Notes under the pieces: model-generated
What the model was told of the DNA's origin: nothing
The model's input: only the letters and a program-made list of their open reading frames with translations
The model's database searches: none
Assembly (NCBI RefSeq): GCF_030317035.1
Contig: NZ_JASZYK010000005.1
Coordinates: 186,001 to 250,000, forward strand
Direction of reading: 5' to 3'
Origin: Variovorax sp. J22G73
Lineage (GTDB): Bacteria > Pseudomonadota > Gammaproteobacteria > Burkholderiales > Burkholderiaceae_C
DNA: 64,000 nt
In this document: one piece after another, positions 42,901-51,900 of the stretch
Layout: each line of letters starts with the position of its first letter
Position numbering within the stretch: position 1 is the stretch's first letter
Program-made: the position numbers and the translations under genes

Positions 42901-45900
42901 GCGGCGACATCGCGCTGCGCTCGAACCAGTACGACAGCGACGGCCGCGGCACCGGCGGGCTGCTGCTCGACGGCGAGCTGCGCGGCCACGGCGTGAAGGG
43001 CGGCGGCACGCTGACGGTGGACACCGGCATCGGCGTCGCCATCGGCGGCGGCGTGCTCGCCAACGCGGGCCGGCTGACGGCGGGCGAAGCCGTGCCGGTG
43101 CACCTCACCTTGGCCGAGGCCTTCCGCATTCCGGCGGGCACCGTGCTGCCTGACGACTTCAGCTACGTCGCCAACACCGTGGCGCCGGGCGAGGCGCTGA
43201 AGTCGATGCCGGTGTTCTCCGACGCGCGCCCCTACACGCTGCCCGCCGCCTGGGTGGTGCCGCAGGCGACCGTGGCCTGGGAGTACGTGGTCGTCTACAG
43301 CAAGAGCGGCAGCATCTACCTGAGCGGCTTCACCGTGCCGGCCGGCACCGAGCTCGTCAACATCAGCGGCAAGATGGCGCCGGGCTATGTGGTGCCCGCG
43401 GCCGCGTTCCCCAACGGCATGCCGGTGGCCGACTACAACGCCACGGTGGCCGCGGGCACGGCTTTCGGGCGCGACGTGGTGCTGGCCGAGGGCGCGCTGA
43501 TGATGGCGGGCAACCGGCTGCCGGTCGACGTGGCGGTCAAGCCGCTGCTGGTGCTGGACGACCGCCTGTTCCAGAGCGGTTTTTCGCGCTACAGCGTGAG
43601 CGCCCAGCAGGGCGTGCAGGTGGCCGGCGGCGCGCGCATCGACGTGGCCATGCCCGTGCTGCGCGCCGACCCGGCCGCGGCGCGCGCCACGCCCACGGGT
43701 GCCGACCCGTCGGCGGTGCTGCAGCGCTGGCTGCCGCCGCTGTGGCAGGAAGACCCGCTGAAGGGCGTGCTCACGCAGCGCGCCGGCGCCGACCTGGCGC
43801 TCAACGCGGGCTCGGTCTACAGCCAGGCGCCGCTGGTGGTGGGCGAGGGCGCCACGGTCTCGGTCGATCCGGGCCGCGCGCTCACGCTCACCGGCAACGC
43901 GCAGATCACCATCGACGGCACGCTCAACGCGTGGGGCGGGCGCATCGGCGTGCTGCCGGGCGGCTTCGGCACCGGCAACGACGTGAACCGGCCCTCGGGC
44001 GCGGCCAATGCCACGTCGATCTGGATCGGCGAGCACGCGGTGCTCGACGCCGCCGGCCGCGCCGACACGGCGGTCGATTCGAAAGGCCACGTCTATGGCC
44101 GCGTGGGCAAGGGCGGGCGCATCGACATCGGCGCGGCCTACGTCGCCGACGCGCGCCAGGTCGATGCCGCTGACGCTTTCGTGGTGGTGCGCCCCGGCGC
44201 GCGGCTCGATGCCTCGGGCGCCTCGGCGAACCTGGACCTGCCCGGGCGCGGCAGCGTGGAGGTGGCGAGCGACGGCGGCGTGATCTCGCTGGCCTCGTAC
44301 CGCGGCCTGTTCTTGGACGGCAGCCTGCGCGCGGCGGCAGGCGGCTCCGCGGGCAGTGGCGCCGCGGGCGGCACGCTGGCGCTGAGCCTGGAAACACCCA
44401 ACTACGGCGTGGTGGGCAGCCAGGACCTGAAGGGCATCAACGTGGACGACGCGGTGCGCGTGCCGCGCGAGCTGGTGCTGGCGCAGTCGCAAGGCGACAG
44501 CGGCCTCTCGGGCAACCTGAAGGCCGGCGAGCGCGAAACGGCCCTGGCCTACGGCCGCGCCCGCATCGGCGTGGACCGCATTGCCGCCGGCGGCTTCGGC
44601 AACCTGTCGCTGATGGCCAACGGCCTGGTGAGCTTCGACGGCGACATCGACCTGCGCATGGGCCAGAGCCTGCGCGTGACGGCCAGCGCCATCGACCTGG
44701 CCGAAGGTGCCAAGGCGGGTGCGCAGGTAAGGCTTGCCGCGCCATACATCCGCCTGGCCGGCAGCACACGCACGCAGGCCGACAACTACATCATGCCCAA
44801 CCCCGTGCGCGGCTCGAAGAACGGCGGCGCGGGTGGCGGCGCGCTCGGCCTGCCGCTGGTGGACGAAGGCTCCAGCCTGTTGCTCGACGCGCAGCTGATC
44901 GACATCGTCGGCGTGGTCAACACCGGCGCGCGCGGCACCATCATCCAGAACGTAAGCACGCCGCTGGCGGTCGAGCGCCTGGCTTTCGACCAGATCGCGA
45001 TGCGCTCCGGCGGCGACCTTCGCCTGTCGCAGGCGGCCACTTTCTACACGCCGGGCAACCTCATGCTGGCGGCGTCGCAGATCTACCCCGCGATGAACGA
45101 CAGCGGCAGCTTCATGGTGGGCGAGCGCGGTGGCGTCGACTCCTACGGCACGCTGGTGCGCGAGTTCGACCCTGCGCGCAGCCTGACCATCGAGCGCAGC
45201 GACCCCTCGGCACCGTTGCCCGCGCAGCCTTACTCGGTGTTCGGCCGGCTGAGCTTCGCCGCGGCCGTGGTCAACCAGGGCGGCGTGCTGCGCGCGCCGC
45301 TGGGCGACATCACGCTGGGCTCCGTCGGGGGCGACTCGCGCACCGGCGAGGTCAACCTGCTGCCCGGCGGCGTCACCTCGGTCAGCGCCAACGGCCTCAC
45401 GATGCCGTATGGCGGCACGCTCGACGGCCTGAGCTACATGCACGACGGCAAGGACGTGGCGTGGAAGGGCGTCGGCAACGACCCCTCGGTCACGCTGTCC
45501 GCCCATGCGGTGAACGTGCGCGAAGGCGCCGTGCTCGACCTGAGCGGCGGCGGCGAACTCACCGGCGCCGCGTTCCTCGCGGGTCGCGGCGGCTCGACCG
45601 ATGCGCGCATGAACCCGCTGGTGCAGACCACCGCGCGCGGCACCTTCACGCTGCCGGGGCTGGCCACCAACCCGGTGTACGCCATCGTGCCCGGCGCGCA
45701 GCCGAGCTATGCGCCGCTGGTCAACGAGCACGGCGCGGGCGATCCGGCGCTGGGCCGGCAGATCACCATCGGCGCGGGCGTGCCCGGCCTGCCCGCGGGC
45801 ACCTACACGCTGATGCCGTCCACCTTCGCGCTGCTGCCCGGCGCGTTCCGCGTGGAGCTCAACGGCCTGGCCGCCAGCCTGCCGCCTTCGGGCGTGACGG

Positions 45901-48900
45901 TGCCCATGCGCAACGGCTCCTATGCGGCCGCCGCGCAGCTGGGCACGGCCAACACCGCCGTGCACGACGCGCTGCCCACGCAGGTCTTCGTCACGCCGGC
46001 GGACACGCTGCGCAGCTACTCGCAGTACAACGAGACCTCCTACGCCGGCTTCGCCATCGCGCAGGCCCAGCGCCTCGGCGTGCCGCGCCCGATGCTGGAG
46101 CGCGACGCGAAGATGCTGCGCTTCGACTTCGCAACGCCCGAGAGGGGAGGCGCCCTGGGCGATGCGCCCGCGCTGCGCTTCGCCGGCCGGGTGGACTACA
46201 CGCCGGGCGAGGGCGGCTTCGGCGGCAGCACGCTGCTGGTGGGCGGCGGCGTGCGCTACGAGGTGCTGCCCGACGGCGCCACGCGCACGCCGGGGTTCGA
46301 CGGCATCTCGGTCAATGCCGATGCGCTCAACGCGATCGGCGCGCCGCGCCTGGGCATCGGCGGGCTGCCCAGCGTGGACTTCACCGACTACACGGGCACC
46401 TCGCAGCGCGCCAACGTCGCGGGCTTTGCCACCGCCGCCGCCGACATCGTGCTGCGCGCGGGCGCGGTGCTGCGCGCGGGCGAGGTCTTTCTGGTCACCA
46501 ACGACAAGCAGGGCGCCATCGTCGTCGAGCAGGGCGCGGGCATCAACACGCTGGGCCGCGGGCGCGCGGCCTGGGACTCGAAGGACGGCTTCGTGTACGC
46601 GCCCGGCTTCAACGGCGTGCTGGCGGTGTCCAACGGCTGGCTCGACCTGCTGGCGCCCAGCTTCAGCGGCTCGCCCGACACGGGCGCGGGCCGCATCGAC
46701 ATCGGGGCCTGCGCCACCGGCTCGCTGTGCCATGGCATCACGCAGCTCTACTCCGAAGGCACCATCGCGGCCTCGACCGACCAGAGCTTCGAGCTGCGCG
46801 ACGCCTCGCGCTACGGCACGCGCAACCTGGTGCTGTCGGTGGGCGGCATCAACGTCGGCAGCGAGGCCGCGCTGGCCGACGCCGCCGCGCGCAACGCCTT
46901 GCCCCCGGGCCTGAAGCTGAACCAGGGCATTCTCGACCGCCTGCTGCGCGGCGACACCTCCAGCGGCGCGCCCGCGCTCGAAAACCTGGTGCTGACCGCG
47001 CGCGACGCCGTCAACTTTCACGACTCGGTCGAGCTCTCGACCATCGACCCCGTCACCGGCCGCTCGTCGCTCGAGCGCCTGGTGCTCACCGCGCCAGCCC
47101 TCTACGGAGCGGGCGGCGCCGATGCGCTGGCACGCATCCGCACCGACATCCTGGTGTGGAACGGCTCGGCCACGTCGCCGGGCCTCGTGGCCGCAGGCGG
47201 CGCGGGCAGCGGCAGCGGGCGGTTGCAGATCGACGCCCGGCAGATCGAGTTCGGCTACGGCCCAAGCAGCCGGCCCGACACGGTTCACGGCGCGGACCGG
47301 CTGGTGCTCGGCTTCGGCGAGGTGGTGCTCAACGCCAGCGAGCGCATCACGGCCAACCACACCGGCTCGCTGTCGGTGTACCAGTCGCAGGGCGCATGGG
47401 ACGAGGCGCTCAAGGGCTACGCCTTCAGCGGCGGCAACCTGCGCATTCAGGCGCCGCTGCTCACCGGGCAGGCCGGCTCGGTCAACAAGATCAAGGCGGG
47501 CGGCGACATCGTGCTGTCGGCCCCGGCCGGCGGCATCGCGCCCGCGCTGTCCGGCCAGGCGCTGGCCGACGCGCTCGGCGCGGAGATCGGCCTGGACGCC
47601 GGCGGCAACCTCTCGCTCGACAGCCGCATCGCGCTGCCCAGCGGCAAGCTCACGGCCTCGGCCGGTCGCGACCTGCGGCTGGGCGACGGCGCGCAAATCG
47701 ACCTGTCGGGCCGGCGCATCGACTTCTTCGACGTGCCCAAGTACAGCTGGGGCGGCGACGTCATTCTTGAAAGCCGCGCCGGCGACGTGCGCCAGTCGGC
47801 CGGCTCGCGCATCGACATGTCCGCCGAGCAGAACCGCGCGGGCAAGCTCACGGTGCTGGCGCTGGCCGAGAACGTGAGTCAAAGCGCGGGCACCATCGAA
47901 CTGCTCGGGTCCATCGCGGGCGCCAGCAGCGGCGGCTACGACGCAGGCGGCACGCGCGTGCCGTATGCGGCCGGCGGCGCGGACATTCGCGGCCAGCGCA
48001 TCGACGACTTCACGGGCCTGAACCGCCGCCTGAACGAAGGCGGCGTGTTCGGCAGCCGCAGCTTCCAGCTCAAGCAGGGCGACCTGGTGCTGGGCGACGA
48101 ACTCAAGGCGCGCGAGATCAGCGTGTCGGTCGACGGCGGCCGGCTGGCCGTCAACGGCACGGTGGACGCGAGCGGCGAGCAGGTCGGCAGCATCCGCCTG
48201 GCCGCGCGCGACGGCGTGCACATCGGCGGCGCGGCCTTGCTCGACGCGCACAGCCGCGTGCTGCGCGTGGACAGCTACGGCCAGGTGATAGAGGCGCCCA
48301 ACCGCGCCGTCATCGAGATCGACGCGGGCAGCGGGCGCCTCGTGCTGGAAAGCGGCGCGCGCATGGACCTGCGCGCCGGCACCGACGGCATGAACGGCAC
48401 GAACGCTACGAACGGCACACCGCAGTCCTTCGGCACCGTGGAGCTCAACGCGCAGCGCATCGGCGGCGCGCGCGGCAACGACATCGCCATCGACGCGACC
48501 GGGCAGTTGCGCATCGACGGCGCGCGCGCCGTCACCGTCAACGGTTCGTGGACCTACAGGGACGCCGCCTACGGCACCGACGCCACCGCCGACGGCCGTG
48601 CGTACCAGGTGGTGGACCAGGCCTACCTCGACGCCAAGCATGGCGACAGCACCGCCTTCATGGCCAACGTGCTGGCCAACGGCAACCTCATGAACACCCG
48701 GCTCGCCGGTCTGCGCGCCTACGGCGATGCCTTCCACCTGCGCCCCGGCGTGGTCATCGCGAGCGCCACGCCCGACGGCGACCTGCACATCGACGGCGAC
48801 ATCGACCTGTCGGGCCACCGCTATGCGAGCGTCAATCCGCGCACGCCGCTCACCGCCACCTACGGGTCGGGCGAGGCCGGTGCGCTGGTGCTGCGCGCGG

Positions 48901-51900
48901 GCGGCAACCTGAACGTGTACGGCAGCATCACCGACGGCTTCGACACCTCGGTGCTGCAGCCCACGCCGAGCGACAGCGGCTGGGTGCTGGTGAAGGGCCG
49001 CGTGCCCTGGGGCGGCGACGTGGTCGTGCCGCGCGGCGGCATGGCCGAGCTGGCCGAAGGCACCTTCTTTCAGCCGGGCCGCACGCTGAACTACGCGCTG
49101 CCCATGCAGGCCATGAGCCTGCGCGCGGGCACCGTGCTGGCAACGACCGCCACGCTTTCGCAGGACTTCGTGCTGCCCGCGGGCACGGTGCTCGGCGGCG
49201 CGGTGCGCGACGCGGCCGGCAACGTGCTGCATGCGGCGGGCAGCGTGCTGGCGCAGGCCGTCACGCTGCGCCCCGGCATGAAGCTCGACGCCGGCAACCG
49301 CCTGCCGGGCGACGCCCGCGTCGCGGCCATGACCTGGCCGGCCGGCGTGCCGCTGCCGTTCCCTCCGGGCGCCATCAACGACACCCCGAGCCCCGACTAC
49401 AACGGCGACGGCCTGCCCGACGTGCCCGTCAACGGCGTGGTGCTGGCCGGCTCGCTCAAGCTGGCCAGGGGCGCGATAGTGCCCGCCGAGACCCTGGTGA
49501 AGCTGCCCGGCGACGTCGACTTCGTCAACCTGCGCCCGGCCGACGCCAACGGCAACCAGGGACGCAACCTGGCGCTGGCGCCGATGCTGGCCGAGGGCTC
49601 GCAGTCGTGGTCGATGCGCCTGGTGGCCGGCGCCGACACGCAGGCCGCCGACACCCGCGCGCTGCGCCCGCGCGGCGCCAACGGCCGGCTGATGATGGCC
49701 GACACGCACTACGGCATGGGCAACGGCCTGGTGCTGCAGGCGCCGATACCGGGCGTGGCGGGCAACTACTACTGGATGGGCGACTCGCAGAACCAGATCG
49801 GCGCCGCGCCGGGCACGCTCATCGATGTCGACGAGTGGGGCGGCGAAGAGGCGCTTTTGAGCCTGAACGATATGGGCCTGGGCAACCTCGTGACCTGGGC
49901 GCCGCTCGGCTCCCTGCCCAAGACCGTGCCGGTGCCGGCCACGCAGCAGCTGTTCAGCGTGCTGCGCACGGGCACCGGCGACCTCGACCTGCTCTCGGGC
50001 GGCGACTTCACCATGAGCTCGCCCTACGGCGTGTACACCGCCGGCACGCAGGCCAAGGGTGTCGCCGCGGCGTACAACCTGCCGCGCGCCCAGGTCGACG
50101 GCAGCGTGCTCGGCCCCGACGGCACGGCCTTCGAAACCTTCGTGGACGGCGGTGCGCAAAGCCTGTACCGCGCGTGGTATCCGGAGCACGGCGGCAACGT
50201 GCTGGTGCGCGCGCAGGGCGACGTGCGCGGCGACCTCGTCGGCAAGCCGACCCAGGCGCGCACCGAAGCCATCGGCCCGGTGCGCCCGATGCCCGCGAGC
50301 ACCGACGTGGGCAACTGGCTGTGGCGCCAGGGCACCGGCAGCGCCGTGGCCGGCAGCGAGGGCGTGCCCACCGCATGGTGGATCAACTTCGGCAGCTACG
50401 TGCCCGGCGCGAGCACGGCATACAACCTGTTCGGCACGCTGCCGTACATGACCGGCTTCACCGGCATCGGCACGCTCGGCGGCGGCAACCTCGTGCTGGA
50501 GGCCGGCGGCGACGCCGGCATGCTGACCCGGCGCATGGACCTGGCCGGCAGCTTCGTGTCGCGCAGCACCGGCCTGAACCTGGTGGTGGCCGGCACGGGC
50601 CGCGTGTCGGCCGACCGGCAGCAGCTCAGCCTCACCGGCGGCGGCGACCTCGACGTGCGCATCGGCGGCGGGCTCAATCCGGTGGTCGAGCTGCGTGCCT
50701 TCCCCATCGGCGACAACCCCACGCCGCAGTCGCTGTACCAAGGCAGCCGGCAGGACCTCAACAGCACCTTCGTCAACCTGCGCGGCGCATTGCGCGTGCA
50801 GGCCGGCTCCGTCGGCGGCATCGAGCTGCGCTTCGACCGCGCCGACCCCGAGGAGTCGCGCGCCTACCAGGTCTACACCGCCACCTCGTCCATCGCCGGC
50901 GGCGGGCCGCTGCTGGTGACGGGCGACGCGGCGGTGCGCATCGACACGCGCGGCGACCTCGTGCTGGGCAGCGTGGGCGACGCGGGCCGCGTCGCGCAGT
51001 TCAACAACGGCACGCCGTTCGTCGGCGAAGGCGTGCGGCGCGAGGGCGACGGCTACAGCTGGTTCTCGCTGTGGACCCCGGCCAGCGCCATCGACCTGTT
51101 CGCCGCGGGCGGCAACCTCGCGCCGTCGAGCGCCATCGTCGGCGAGCGCTTTCGCGGCGACGGCCAGGCCACCGACGGGCGCTATGTGGTGCCCTCGATG
51201 TTCCGCGCGGTCGCGGCCAGCGGCAGCCTGTTCTATGGCAACTCGATCACCGGCGCGGTCGACGGCAGCAACAAGGCCGTGCAATCGCCCGTGGGCGTCA
51301 TGCTGGCGCCTTCGCCCGTGGGGCCCCAATTCACCCATGAGGGCGCGGGCCAGCTGGAGCTGATGGCGGGCGATTCGATCTATGCCGGTGGCTACGCCTT
51401 CACGCAGTCGGGCGCCGACCCGCGCGGCCTGCCGAGCCCGTTCAACCCGGGCTTCAGCGGCAGCCTGGAGCGCAGCTGGTTCGGCGTTCGCAAGCTCAGC
51501 AACGTGAGCCCCGACGGCCTGCCGGCCAGCGTCTTCGTCGACACCTTCAGGCCCGGCGAGGGCAACCAGCGGTATCCGCTGTTCAGCCTCGAGTCGCCGA
51601 GCGCTTCGGGCTACGGCGCGACAGGGCAGCAGCCGGCGCGTTTCTATGCGCTAGAAGGCGACGTGATCGGCGTGCGCACCGGCTCCATCGTCTACCGCGG
51701 ATCAGGCAGCTCGGTCGGCATCCCCGGCCCCTTGCCGACCTGGTACGAAGGCGGCGGCCCGGTGGCGCTGCGCGCGGGGCGCGACATCGTCAACGCGGGC
51801 AGCGGCCTGGGCGAGTACGACACGGCGCCGGTCGAGGCCCTGGGCTGGACCACGCAAATCAACCGCGCCGACGCGAGCGCGCCGCTCAAGCCCATCACGG

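Noticed and set aside
39888..51338. An 11.4-kb open frame (3816 codons) on the minus strand opposite the exoprotein gene
   Set aside because: It mirrors the plus-strand gene in a GC-rich region where reverse-strand stops are rare. Its translation is His/Arg/Ala-rich with no domain, signal peptide or start context, while the plus strand has TPS hallmarks.
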